The translations under genes were made by a program, and so were the position numbers. Positions 14,775 to 23,877 of a stretch of DNA of 33,859 nt are shown here, piece after piece (the stretch's first letter is position 1; each line of letters opens with the position of its first letter). Under the pieces are notes generated by a model. It saw only the letters and a list, made by a program, of their open reading frames with translations. It had not been told where the DNA came from and ran no database searches. The DNA is from Deltaproteobacteria bacterium (GTDB lineage Bacteria; Desulfobacterota; DSM-4660; Desulfatiglandales; Desulfatiglandaceae), in the NCBI GenBank assembly GCA_019307815.1, contig JAFDIV010000039.1:1-33859 (forward strand). The letters run 5' to 3'.

Positions 14775-16736
14775 ATGCTTTCAGACGGTTCAAAAAAGAT
14801 ATCTACCTCTGGAGAATTTGGAAAATTGTTTGAGCCTCTTAAGATAAAGGATCTGGAGCTGAAGAATAGGCTGGTGATGGCTCCAATGGTTACGTTACTA
14901 GCTGAAGATGGTGGATATGTTGGGGAGAGATTGATTAACTATTATGAAAGGAGAGCAAAGGGAAACTGCGCTCTGATTATAGTCGAGGCTAGTTATGTGA
15001 CGACCTTAGGTGGGGTTATGCCGAATGCTCTGTGTATCTATGATGATAAGTATCTAAAAGGGCTATCAAGATTAGTTGAGAAGGTTAAGTCTCACGGAAG
15101 TAAAATAGCGATTCAGCTTTTCCACCCTGGCAGTCAGCTGAGTTCACGTATTAGCGGAGTTCAATCGGTTGCACCTTCAGAAAAGCGCCATATTTACAGG
15201 GAGGGCCCGAGGGCGCTTAACAAGACTGAAATTGAAGGTATCATATCCAGTTTTGGTAAGGCAGCAGCGAGAAGTGTGGAGGCGGGTTTTGACGCCGTAG
15301 AAATTCACGGTGCCCATGGCTATCTAATTCATGAGTTTTTGTCTCCTTTATTCAATATTCGGATGGATGAATATGGAGGCAATTTGGAAAAACGGGCCAG
15401 ATTCGCACTTGAATGTGTGAAAAGTGTTAGGGAAAATGTCGGCCTTACCTATCCTATATTCTTCAGAATATCCGCCAGCGATTTCCTTGATAATGGACTT
15501 GGTGTTGAAGAAGTATTGACAATCTCAACCTGGCTCGAAAAAGCTGGAGTCGACGTGCTTGACGTATCAGCTGGAACATATGAGAAGTTTCATTATATTG
15601 TTCCGCCCGTCATGCGACCTAAGGCCTGTAATGTGGAATTGTCCAAGAGAATCAAAGAAGTTGTTGGGATTCCTGTAATCGTCGCTGGCAGAATTAACTC
15701 TCCCGAGCTTGCTGAAGATATTCTCAAAAAAAATAAAGCAGACCTGATTGCAATGGGAAGGCAATTCCTTTCTGACCCAGAGTTTCCCATCAAGGCGATG
15801 AAGGGAAGAACTGACGAGATAAGAAAGTGCGTGGCATGCAATACTTGTGTTGATTTTCTTTACGGAGCTTTATCAAAGCACGTCCTTTGTATGCAAAACC
15901 CTGAAGTTGGCAGGGAAAAGGAGTGGTCTTTTTTGCCCCTCGTAAAGAGAAGGAAAAGAGTGGCTGTTATCGGAGGTGGCCCTGGCGGTATGGAGGCAGC
16001 AAGGATATCGGCGTTGCGAGGTCACGATGTTGTTCTTTATGAAAAAGAGGAAAAACTTGGTGGTAAAATAAATCTGATAACCCGGATACCGGGGAAAAAA
16101 GAGTTTGAAGAAATGCTTTATTACTATCAAAGGCAAATGGATTTGCTCAAGGTGAATGTCGTGTTGGGGAGAGAAATGTATGCAGATTTACTAATGGAGC
16201 AGAAGCCCGACGCGGTCATTGTTGCGGTAGGTTCGATACCTTTGAAACCAGACATTTCTGGGATAGAAAGTGACCGGGTTGTTACGGCCGATGATGTTCT
16301 CGTAGGGAGAGCTGAAGTAGGGGGCCAAGTAGTTATTATAGGTGGAGGCTTGGTTGGTTGTGATACAGCTCTTTATTTGGCAGAGAGGGGTAAGAAAGTA
16401 ACGATCCTTCGAAGGGGAAGAAAGATAGGCAAGGAGCTGGGGTATTCGCAGAAGAAACTAATTATCGAAACCTTGGAAGATATGAACGTGCGCATGGTCC
16501 CGGGTGTTGCCTATAGGCGGATTGATAATGAGGGCCTTTATGTAGAGATAGAGGGTGAAGAAAGGTTGTTTGAGGCAGATAGTATAGTAATTGCAGCTGG
16601 ATATCAAAGTAATTCCTCATTATACGATAAATTGAACACTGTAATTAGTGCGGTATTCGAAATAGGAGACTGTCAAAAGCCAGGGTACATTATAGACGCT
16701 ATACATCAGGCTGCCGAGGTTGCTAGGAGTATATGA
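14775..16736 (+). CDS. OYE-family NADH:flavin oxidoreductase / 2,4-dienoyl-CoA reductase-type enzyme
   Basis: This 653-residue protein has the three-part build of FadH and trimethylamine dehydrogenase. An N-terminal FMN TIM barrel (LFEPLKIKDLELKNRLVMAPM; HGAHGYLIHEFLSPLFN; RMDEYGG) is followed by a [4Fe-4S] site with Cys352, Cys355, Cys358 and Cys372 (CVACNTC...LCMQNP). The C-terminal half binds FAD (VAVIGGGPGGMEAA) and NAD(P) (VVIIGGGLVGCDTAL). FadH-type enzymes reduce 2,4-dienoyl-CoA; relatives act on enones or amines. The CxxCNxC spacing is closer to trimethylamine dehydrogenase than to E. coli FadH, but the acyl-CoA gene context favours an unsaturated acyl-CoA substrate. The ribosome binding site is weak (AAGAAAGGCGG). 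Confidence 0.92.
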   Translation: MLSDGSKKISTSGEFGKLFEPLKIKDLELKNRLVMAPMVTLLAEDGGYVGERLINYYERRAKGNCALIIVEASYVTTLGGVMPNALCIYDDKYLKGLSRLVEKVKSHGSKIAIQLFHPGSQLSSRISGVQSVAPSEKRHIYREGPRALNKTEIEGIISSFGKAAARSVEAGFDAVEIHGAHGYLIHEFLSPLFNIRMDEYGGNLEKRARFALECVKSVRENVGLTYPIFFRISASDFLDNGLGVEEVLTISTWLEKAGVDVLDVSAGTYEKFHYIVPPVMRPKACNVELSKRIKEVVGIPVIVAGRINSPELAEDILKKNKADLIAMGRQFLSDPEFPIKAMKGRTDEIRKCVACNTCVDFLYGALSKHVLCMQNPEVGREKEWSFLPLVKRRKRVAVIGGGPGGMEAARISALRGHDVVLYEKEEKLGGKINLITRIPGKKEFEEMLYYYQRQMDLLKVNVVLGREMYADLLMEQKPDAVIVAVGSIPLKPDISGIESDRVVTADDVLVGRAEVGGQVVIIGGGLVGCDTALYLAERGKKVTILRRGRKIGKELGYSQKKLIIETLEDMNVRMVPGVAYRRIDNEGLYVEIEGEERLFEADSIVIAAGYQSNSSLYDKLNTVISAVFEIGDCQKPGYIIDAIHQAAEVARSI

Positions 16737-16957
16737 ATTGTTACCATTGGGACGAACCTTTAATGATTGGATGAAACCTTTTGTTCCTGATGCTCATATT
16801 GCTAACAAGATCATATGCGCAGCTAGGACAGAAAGAAGCAATGATGATCTGAACTAGCTACGATCAAATCTGACAGTTAGTGCTTGCCAAAATGGTAGCC
16901 ATGGCTATCCTTTCTGAGGAAATAAAACAAAATCAAACCAGAAGGGAGGAAGAAACC

Positions 16958-17347
16958 ATGACTACCGAAGAAAAGCTTATCAAAAACAAATTGGGATTGC
17001 TAGAACTTGCTGAATACCTGAAGAACGTATCTGAAGCCTGTAGGATTATGGGTTATAGCAGAGACACATTTTACCGGGTTAAGAAGGCTTATGAAGAAGG
17101 CGGCATAGAAGCTCTGAAGGAGAAAAGCCGCCGGGTACCAAATATTAAGAATCGGGTCTCGCAAGAGATTGAGCAAGCGGTTTTGGATATGGCCCTTGAG
17201 GAGCCAAGCTATGGTCAAAAGAAGGTAAGCGATGAGCTGAGGCGACGGGGGATATTTATCTCGCCCGCTGGAGTTCGTTGTGTAAAATGGGGATGTAGTA
17301 GTCAAACTCAAAATTCTCATTTAATAAGAAAGGGGGGCGAAAAATGA
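16958..17347 (+). pseudogene. IS481-family transposase, N-terminal remnant
   Basis: The ATG at 16958 follows GGGAGGA. The product matches the N-terminal helix-turn-helix part of IS481-type transposases: GLLELAEYLKNVSEACRIMG, YSRDTFYRVKKAYEEGG, EEPSYGQKKVSDELRRRGI and SPAGVRCV. Homology stops near 17285, where the family continues into the rve integrase domain, so the element is cut. The reading frame runs on through unrelated sequence and stops at 17347, overlapping the start of the next gene. The preceding stretch 16737-16957 has no recognised gene; TGACAGTTAGTGC at about 16870 may be the IS end. Confidence 0.8.
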
Positions 17348-18642
17348 AAAGGTTGTTTGGTAAAGCTTTACTGATTTTTGGCGTATGGGCGCTATGGGTG
17401 TTACCTATTTTTAGTTCTTCTGAGGCAGGCGAAGTGCTCAAGATTGGCCTGATAACGGGGCTAACCGGTGGTACGGCGTCCTGGGGAAAACAGGTGCAGG
17501 ATATGGCACAACTTATTGGTGAAGAGATTAAGGAGGCTGGTGGCTTCAAAGTTGGTGGGAAAAGAGTAAGAGTGGACTTCAAGATCTATGACAGCGAAAG
17601 TAATCCAACAGTCGCGGCCACCCAAACTGAGAAGGCCATAACAGAGGGCTGCAAGATAATAATGGCGGGGCCTCAGAGTGCAGTAGATTTTACAGCTTCT
17701 GAGCATTGTGAAAGGGCTGGCGTGATCTATGTGAATGCGTACAATGTGTTGGATAAACTAGCTGAGAGAGGATACGAGTACTATTTCAGAACTTGTGGCG
17801 ATATTAGTGTTTATGTAAAAGAAGCCATGAAGTATTTCCTGTGGCAGGAGAAGCGGACAGGTGTGAAGGCTAAAAAAGTAGCGATCTTCACAAATGAGAA
17901 TGTTGTTTGCAGTTTTGCAGGTGAGAAATATTTTGAGCTTATTCCGAAAATGGCTCCACACTGGGATATTGTTGGCAATAAGGTAGCTACTTATCCAAAA
18001 GATGTTAAGGATTTTACCCTGTGGTTGAGTCGTTATAAAAGCGAGGGGGTTGATTTGTTCCTTGCTATCCGGTACCCGAGCGACGCTATTCTATTTGCGC
18101 GCCAACTTCGACAAATGGATTACAACCCGCTTGCTCTTCACGGAGTCTTGGGGGGAGAATATGATCCAGAGTATGGCCAAACATTGAAGTGGCAATGTTT
18201 GTACGTTACTGACACTGCGTATTTTTCTCCAATGCTTAAGTTGCCGGGGTTAGATGAATTTAACAAAAAATACAAGGCTAGATATGGGACTGATATTCCG
18301 AATAACGCGGCTAACCTTGCGTGCGCTATTACCGTAATAAAGGATGCTGTGGAACGTGCCGGCTCTCTGGACGAAAAGTCATTGCTTTCCGCTCTAAGAA
18401 GCACAGATATTAGGCGCCTTGGATACGAAAAAGGTAAATGGTGGTTTATTATACCTGAAGGCTGCAAATTTAATAAGAAGGGCGAAAACATAAGAATAAG
18501 AGGAGTGACCACAATGTGGGTTGATCCCGAAACACAGGTGCCGGTTTTTCCATCCGAATTTGCAACAGAAGTGGCCCCTTGGCCGAGGCCTTCGTGGAAG
18601 CAGCTTGAGAAGGAGTTTGGACAGAAATATCCTCTGAAATAG
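17344..18642 (+). CDS. LIV-type ABC transporter substrate-binding protein (type 1 periplasmic fold)
   Basis: This 432-residue protein starts with a signal peptide: KR, then a hydrophobic run (ALLIFGVWALWVLPIF), then a small-residue cleavage region SSSEAGE. The mature part begins VLKIGLITGLTGG and contains VRVDFKIYDSESNPTVAA, typical of Peripla_BP_6 proteins that serve LivHMGF transporters. In anaerobes this family binds aromatic and aliphatic carboxylates as well as branched-chain amino acids. It lies in the periplasm and should deliver substrate to the permeases at 21781-23713. The ATG follows AGAAAGGGGGGCG only a few dozen bases after a truncated IS481, so its native promoter may have been replaced. 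Confidence 0.93.
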   Translation: MKRLFGKALLIFGVWALWVLPIFSSSEAGEVLKIGLITGLTGGTASWGKQVQDMAQLIGEEIKEAGGFKVGGKRVRVDFKIYDSESNPTVAATQTEKAITEGCKIIMAGPQSAVDFTASEHCERAGVIYVNAYNVLDKLAERGYEYYFRTCGDISVYVKEAMKYFLWQEKRTGVKAKKVAIFTNENVVCSFAGEKYFELIPKMAPHWDIVGNKVATYPKDVKDFTLWLSRYKSEGVDLFLAIRYPSDAILFARQLRQMDYNPLALHGVLGGEYDPEYGQTLKWQCLYVTDTAYFSPMLKLPGLDEFNKKYKARYGTDIPNNAANLACAITVIKDAVERAGSLDEKSLLSALRSTDIRRLGYEKGKWWFIIPEGCKFNKKGENIRIRGVTTMWVDPETQVPVFPSEFATEVAPWPRPSWKQLEKEFGQKYPLK

Positions 18643-18725
18643 GGGTGAGATGGAAGCAGTTTCGCTCTTAATCACTGTTGGAGTTGTTTGCTAACTTTGT
18701 AACGTCAACACGGGATGAAAAGTTT

Positions 18726-18778
18726 TTGATATGCTTGCTTTTTCCATAGTGTTTGACCGGGGAGAGCAAGCATATCAA
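18726..18778. repeat. Perfect 14-bp inverted repeat between transporter protein and racemase-like genes
   Basis: TTGATATGCTTGCT (18726-18739) and AGCAAGCATATCAA (18765-18778) are exact reverse complements separated by 25 bp. There is no following T-run, so a simple terminator is unlikely; a regulator site, mRNA stem or remnant of a small mobile element is possible. The surrounding gap (18643-18907) has no gene. Confidence 0.6.
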
Positions 18779-18907
18779 CTACTCTCTACTGATCGGATTT
18801 GAGATTTCCGGAGGGACATGAACGCCGGATGAGTATTCATAACCACGAGAAGGTCCAGAGAGGTCCCTTCAGTGAACAACTTTGTATAAGCTGAAAGGAG
18901 AAAAAGC

Positions 18908-20062
18908 ATGCGGTTGCCTTTAGATGGGATTAGAATATTGGATTTTTCATCATTGCTACCTGGGCCTTACTGCACGGTTTTTCTTGCCGATTTTGGGGCT
19001 GAAGTTATTAAAATTGAAGAGCCGTCAAAGGGGGACGGGGTCAGATGGTTTCCTCCTTTCATAAATGGCATAAGTGCTAGACATTTACTTGTTAACCGCA
19101 ACAAAAAAAGTATTAAGCTTAATTTAAAAAAAGCAGAGGAAAAAGAAGTTGCAAAAAAGTTAATTGAGACCGCGGATGTGCTTGTTGAGGGTTTCAGACC
19201 AGGGGTGATGGAGCGATTAGGCCTTGGTTACCAAACTGTGAGGGAAATTAACTCACAAATTATCTATTGCTCTATCTCAGGCTACGGGCAAAATGGGCCC
19301 TATAGAAACTTAGTTGGACATGACATCAATTACTTGGGCTTTTCCGGCATTTTGGATCTTACAGGCGAGAAAGATGGTCGTCCGGTGGTGCCGGGATGTC
19401 AGGTGTCAGATATAGGAGGCGGCATGTTGGCGATCATTGGTATTTTGCTCGCATTGATATACCGAAGTAAAACAGGGAAAGGACAATATATCGATATTTC
19501 CATGTTGGATGGGGCGATTGCGCAACTCTATGCCACTGCCGGTGACTATTTTGCTACAGGTATTCCTCCGAGGAGAGGAGATAACAAGGTATCAAGAGTG
19601 TTAGAAGGATATGCCTGTTATACCATATATATGACCAAAGACAACAAGTATGTCACGGTGGGCGCATTGGAAGAAAAATTTTGGGCAAGTCTGTGTCAAA
19701 AATTGGGAAGGGAGGACTTTATTGAGGCACAATTTGTTCCTGAAAAGCAGGATGAGATGAAGAGAGTTTTGAGTGAGATTTTTCGCACAAAGACGAGGGA
19801 TGAATGGATGAAGGAGCTTGAGGGCCTAGACATTCCCTTCGGGCCCGTATATACGGTTGAAGAGGCTTTTAAGGATCCCCACGTTTTATTCAGAAAGATG
19901 ATTACAGAGATGGAACATCCTGCAATCGGAAAGGTCAAACAGATTGGGATACCGATTAAATTTTCCGAAATTGAGGGAAGAATCCGCACCCCAGCGCCAG
20001 CACTTGGAGAGCACACTTCTGAAATACTGGAGGAATTGGGATGTAAGGGGGAAGAAAGTTGA
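18908..20062 (+). CDS. CaiB/BaiF-fold protein, alpha-methylacyl-CoA racemase-like
   Basis: This 384-residue protein begins LPLDGIRILDFSSLLPGPYC, the N-terminus of family III CoA transferases and racemases. The catalytic residues fit alpha-methylacyl-CoA racemase (AMACR) best. GHDINY carries His138, VSDIGGG carries Asp168 exactly 30 residues later, and GALEEKFW carries Glu255. In Mycobacterium tuberculosis MCR the corresponding residues are His126, Asp156 and Glu241. AMACR interconverts (2R)- and (2S)-2-methylacyl-CoA so that acyl-CoA dehydrogenases can act. CoA transfer remains possible, since many proteins with GHDINY are annotated that way. It lies 27 bp before the acyl-CoA ligase gene, which fits activation followed by epimerisation. 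The start follows AAAGGAG. Confidence 0.88.
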   Translation: MRLPLDGIRILDFSSLLPGPYCTVFLADFGAEVIKIEEPSKGDGVRWFPPFINGISARHLLVNRNKKSIKLNLKKAEEKEVAKKLIETADVLVEGFRPGVMERLGLGYQTVREINSQIIYCSISGYGQNGPYRNLVGHDINYLGFSGILDLTGEKDGRPVVPGCQVSDIGGGMLAIIGILLALIYRSKTGKGQYIDISMLDGAIAQLYATAGDYFATGIPPRRGDNKVSRVLEGYACYTIYMTKDNKYVTVGALEEKFWASLCQKLGREDFIEAQFVPEKQDEMKRVLSEIFRTKTRDEWMKELEGLDIPFGPVYTVEEAFKDPHVLFRKMITEMEHPAIGKVKQIGIPIKFSEIEGRIRTPAPALGEHTSEILEELGCKGEES

Positions 20063-20089
20063 GGATTTGAGCGAAAGGGGGGAAGTAAG

Positions 20090-21754
20090 ATGGCTATCAC
20101 AATTGGAGATACTAACATAACTCAAGAGATTATAGACAAATATACATCACAAGGCTATTGGACGGGTGAAACGTTAGCGGATTATTTGGACAGAGCTGTC
20201 AAATACTATCCTGACAAGACAGCTGTGGTTGATAAGAAAGAGCGTGTGACTTATAGGGAACTCGATGTAATCGCGACCCGCGTCGCATTGGGCTTCTTGG
20301 AGTATGGAATTAAGAAGGGGGACGTTGTCTCAGTTCAATTGCCTAATTGGAATGAGTTTGTCTATACACATTTGGCTCTCAGCAAGATCGGAGCTGTCAC
20401 GAACCCCATTATTCCTTACTATCGACAAAAGGAGCTACGGTACATATTGGGGCTAGCTGAGTCAGTGGCTTTAGTTATTCCTTCTGAATTCAGACGTTTC
20501 GACTATACGAGTATGATACCGGATATATCTCCAGAAGTTCCTAGCTTGAAGCATGTCTTTGTTGTGGGAGATTCTGTGCCACAAGGAGCCATTTCTTTCA
20601 AAGAGTTGACAGAAAAAAGGTGGGAAGAAAAATATACTGATGACTATATCAAGAAACTTAGGCCAGAAGGCACTGATGTTGACTTGATTTTGTTCAGCTC
20701 TGGCACGGAGGCGGAACCTAAAGGTGTCTTGCACACACATAATTCACAAATATATGTGAACAAAACAGTGACAAGGATTCTTGGTCTTTCTAGTGTTGAC
20801 GTCGTTCTTGTACCATCGCCTGTCTCGCATGGTACCGGTCTCCAATGGGGTGTAAGACAAGCTATCATGTTGGGAGCAAAATTCGTTCTACAGGAGACTT
20901 GGAACGCCAAGGAAGCGTGTCGTCTGATTGAAGAAGAGAAATGCAGTTATGTCTTTGCTGCTACCCCATTTGTTGATGATCTAATAAAATTCGAGGAAGT
21001 TTCTGAATATGACCTAGGTTCTTTGAGGATTTTTGCATGTGCGGGCGCTCCTATCCCTAGAGAATTAGGAAGACAGGCTGAGACAAAACTTGGTTGCAAA
21101 CTGGTTCCAAGTTACGGGGCCACTGAACACTTTGTTTCGACCTGTTGTTATCCTAGTGATCCCCCGGAGAAGATTTACGGGAGCGATGGTTGCGCAATCC
21201 CAGGAGTGGAAGTTGCGATTTTCGATGATAATGGAAGGCAACTACCTGTTGGAGAGACAGGGGAATTGGCTGTTAGGGGGCCCAGTGTTGCGGGTGGGTA
21301 CTATAAGCGACCCGAGCTCACAAAGAAAACATTTACAGAAGAGGGTTGGCAGTTCACTGGTGATCTAGCTGTGATGGATGAAGACGGATATATAAGGATC
21401 GTGGGGCGCAAAAAAGACGTTATCATAAGGGGAGGATTCAATATTAGTCCAACTGAGATAGAAGATCTGTTATACACTCATCCGAAGATACGAAGCGTGG
21501 CTATTGTAGGAATGCCGGATGATAGGTTAGGAGAAAGGTCGTGCGCATACATTATCCCCGAGGATGGGGAGACTGTTACTTTGGAAGAAGTAGTATCGTT
21601 TTTAAGAGAGAAGAAAATAGCAACCCAGAAATTGCCGGAGCGGGTTGAGATTGTGAAGGAACTTCCCATGACCGCATCTGGTAAAGTTCAGAAATATATT
21701 TTGAGGAAAGATATTGCTAGAAAGGTAAGAGAGGAAAAAGAGGAAAAAGCGTAA
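20090..21754 (+). CDS. AMP-forming acyl-CoA ligase
   Basis: This 554-residue enzyme has all motifs of the ANL superfamily: the phosphate-binding loop LFSSGTEAEPKGV (about residues 200-212; the usual TSGTT is SSGTE), SYGATE, FTGDLAVMDEDGYIRIVGR, KDVIIRGGFNISPTEIE, and the C-terminal catalytic lysine in ASGKVQK. It would activate a carboxylic acid with ATP and CoA. The general sequence resembles cyclohexanecarboxylate-CoA and medium-chain acyl-CoA ligases; the exact acid cannot be read from sequence. It lies between the racemase-like gene and livH, spaced 27 and 26 bp, so uptake, activation and epimerisation are probably co-transcribed. A GGGGGGAAG ribosome binding site precedes the ATG. Confidence 0.93.
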   Translation: MAITIGDTNITQEIIDKYTSQGYWTGETLADYLDRAVKYYPDKTAVVDKKERVTYRELDVIATRVALGFLEYGIKKGDVVSVQLPNWNEFVYTHLALSKIGAVTNPIIPYYRQKELRYILGLAESVALVIPSEFRRFDYTSMIPDISPEVPSLKHVFVVGDSVPQGAISFKELTEKRWEEKYTDDYIKKLRPEGTDVDLILFSSGTEAEPKGVLHTHNSQIYVNKTVTRILGLSSVDVVLVPSPVSHGTGLQWGVRQAIMLGAKFVLQETWNAKEACRLIEEEKCSYVFAATPFVDDLIKFEEVSEYDLGSLRIFACAGAPIPRELGRQAETKLGCKLVPSYGATEHFVSTCCYPSDPPEKIYGSDGCAIPGVEVAIFDDNGRQLPVGETGELAVRGPSVAGGYYKRPELTKKTFTEEGWQFTGDLAVMDEDGYIRIVGRKKDVIIRGGFNISPTEIEDLLYTHPKIRSVAIVGMPDDRLGERSCAYIIPEDGETVTLEEVVSFLREKKIATQKLPERVEIVKELPMTASGKVQKYILRKDIARKVREEKEEKA

Positions 21755-21780
21755 CTGAAGGTATTATTGCAGAGATCAAT

Positions 21781-22650
21781 ATGACCGTCTCGATTTTAAT
21801 ACAATGCGGTGTGGTTAGTCTACTGTCAGCAGCAGTATATGCTCTAGTAGCATTGGGTTTCAACTTGATAACGGGGATAATGAAAATTGTGAATTTCGCA
21901 CATGGGCATCTGGTGGTATTAGGGATGTACCTTACCATTTTCTTATGGGGAAGAGTAGGCATAGATCCGTATTTGTTGCTTATAATAACATTGCCGGCTG
22001 CTTTTTGTATAGGCGTCTTCTTACACAAGATCTTTGTAGAGCGGATCTTAAATTCTCCTGAGCTCTGCCAGTTTACTCTGACATTAGGGATAATGATATT
22101 ATTGGAGAATTTGATGCTCATTATCTTTGGTGGAAATATTCAAGGCCTAAATACGTGGTACACCTCTAAGTCGATAATGTTAGGGAAGGCGATTAGCATC
22201 AATTACGCAAAGCTTTTCTCGCTTTTCGTGTCTATTGGAACTATTGGAGGTCTATATTGTTTGCTTCACAAAACTCGTTTTGGGAAGGCGATGAGGGCCG
22301 CCGCAGACGATAAAGATGGGGCCGCTCTGCTTGGGATCGACATATCAAGAATATTTACTGTTTCCTTTGGGCTCAGTGTGGCTTTGGCAGCGGTAGCAGG
22401 GACTTCAGCCATTACGTTCACGGTTGTCACTCCTTTTGCAGGGCTAGGACTGACCCTTAAGTCATTTATAATTGTTGTTTTGGGCGGGGTAGGAAGTATT
22501 TGGGGTATGATACTGGGTAGCCTACTTTTAGCAGGTGTCGAGACTGTAGGATCATTGTTCTTGTCTCCGGGTATTAGTCAAGGATTAGCGTTGCTGATAC
22601 TTATCATTATGATCGTTGCCAAACCCAGAGGTTTGCTAGGAGCTGAATAA
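21781..22650 (+). CDS. livH: Branched-chain amino acid-type ABC transporter permease LivH
   Basis: This 289-residue membrane protein has about eight hydrophobic segments. It contains the LivH features ALGFNLITGIMKIVNFAHGH near the N-terminus, MRAAADDKDGAALLGID in the cytoplasmic coupling loop, and KSFIIVVLGGVGSIWGMILG near the C-terminus. It forms the inner-membrane channel with LivM and takes substrate from the binding protein encoded at 17344. The gene is 26 bp after the acyl-CoA ligase gene. The coupling of a LIV transporter with CoA-activation genes suggests a carboxylic acid substrate rather than an amino acid. Confidence 0.93.
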   Translation: MTVSILIQCGVVSLLSAAVYALVALGFNLITGIMKIVNFAHGHLVVLGMYLTIFLWGRVGIDPYLLLIITLPAAFCIGVFLHKIFVERILNSPELCQFTLTLGIMILLENLMLIIFGGNIQGLNTWYTSKSIMLGKAISINYAKLFSLFVSIGTIGGLYCLLHKTRFGKAMRAAADDKDGAALLGIDISRIFTVSFGLSVALAAVAGTSAITFTVVTPFAGLGLTLKSFIIVVLGGVGSIWGMILGSLLLAGVETVGSLFLSPGISQGLALLILIIMIVAKPRGLLGAE

Positions 22651-22687
22651 TAAAGGCGAGGAAAGGCCTATTTCTCAATGGAGTCAT

Positions 22688-23713
22688 ATGGTGAGCAGAG
22701 TTATGGGACATTTTATCAAGCACCCTACTAGTAGAGTCAAAATTGCATATGAACTATTACTTCTAGGGATTTTTATTCTGATTCCGGTATTGGTCCAAAA
22801 CCGTGCCTTTTTGACTGTGTGTTTAATGTGTTTTTTCTATGCTTATCTTGCGCTGTCTTGGAATCTGATCGGAGGATATGGTGGGCAGCTGTCATTGGCG
22901 CACGGGGCTTTTTTTGGCATTGGTGCCTATGGGACTGGCATTTTGTTTACGAAATTTGGGTTAACGCCGTGGATTGGTTTGTTAGTGAGCGCGGTTGTTA
23001 GTGGGATTTTTGCATATGTGATAGGAAAAGCCGCATTCAGATTCAGGGTGAAAGGCTTCTATTTTCTTCTAGTGACATTAGCTGTTACTGAGATCTTTCA
23101 TGAAATAACAAAGGACCTACAATTCATCGGTGGTGCAAGAGGGCTTTGGCTTCCTGCAAAACTGGGATGGGTATATTTTCAATTCAGGGGTAAGGTTGAG
23201 TATTATTATATTGCATTTGGTTTAATGATAATAGCGATAACCATTAGCTATCTTATAGAAAAATCCAAATTGGGATATTATTTGATTGCAATACGAGAGG
23301 ATGAGGACGCGGCAGAAGCGAGTGGCGTAAATTCAAATGTATGCAAGACGTGGGCTCTTACGTTAAGCGGTTTTCTAACTGCGATAGGTGGGGCGTATTA
23401 CATTCAGCTTTTCTATTTCATAGATCCTTCAAGTGGCTTTTCTCTTGGATTGAATATAGATCTAATGCTTATGACCATAATAGGGGGGATCGGTACAATC
23501 AAAGGTCCGGTTTTAGGAGCATTCTTTTTTGTTGTTATTTCGGAACTGTTGAGATTTGTACCTGTCGAATCTCAACCACTGGTAGCAACGACAAGGATAT
23601 TTTTCGGCCTTGCTCTTGTTGGTACATCTATATATTTGCCAGAAGGGCTTGTATCGCTCAGACATACAAATTTGCGCCATTTTCTCAGTAAAAGTCAAAA
23701 TGCGGAAGCGTAG
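22688..23713 (+). CDS. livM: Branched-chain amino acid-type ABC transporter permease LivM
   Basis: This 341-residue protein has multiple membrane segments and the LivM marker sequences ALSWNLIGGYGGQLSLAHGA, IGAYGTGIL, AIREDEDAAEASGV (coupling loop) and LMLMTIIGGIGTIKGPVLGA. It partners LivH in the membrane. GGAG lies 5 bp before the ATG. Its 3' end is followed by a 164-bp gap before livG that contains no clear promoter and only a doubtful 32-codon frame. Confidence 0.93.
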   Translation: MVSRVMGHFIKHPTSRVKIAYELLLLGIFILIPVLVQNRAFLTVCLMCFFYAYLALSWNLIGGYGGQLSLAHGAFFGIGAYGTGILFTKFGLTPWIGLLVSAVVSGIFAYVIGKAAFRFRVKGFYFLLVTLAVTEIFHEITKDLQFIGGARGLWLPAKLGWVYFQFRGKVEYYYIAFGLMIIAITISYLIEKSKLGYYLIAIREDEDAAEASGVNSNVCKTWALTLSGFLTAIGGAYYIQLFYFIDPSSGFSLGLNIDLMLMTIIGGIGTIKGPVLGAFFFVVISELLRFVPVESQPLVATTRIFFGLALVGTSIYLPEGLVSLRHTNLRHFLSKSQNAEA

Positions 23714-23877
23714 AGCAAGGGTAGGATTTTTGACGTGCAGTCCTGTTGAGAGTCGTTGTTCTAGGTGTAATGGTAAAAATGAGTGCCAAGCATATTGACG
23801 AACGTGAGATGAAGCAATAAGGCGGTTATATAACGTGACTGTTCGGCCAACAAGCGATTCAATTCAGGCGAGAGAGA

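Noticed and set aside
18751..18772. Possible second sigma-54 promoter upstream of the racemase-like gene
   Set aside because: GG and GC are present but separated by 9 rather than 10 bases and lie inside the inverted repeat arm.
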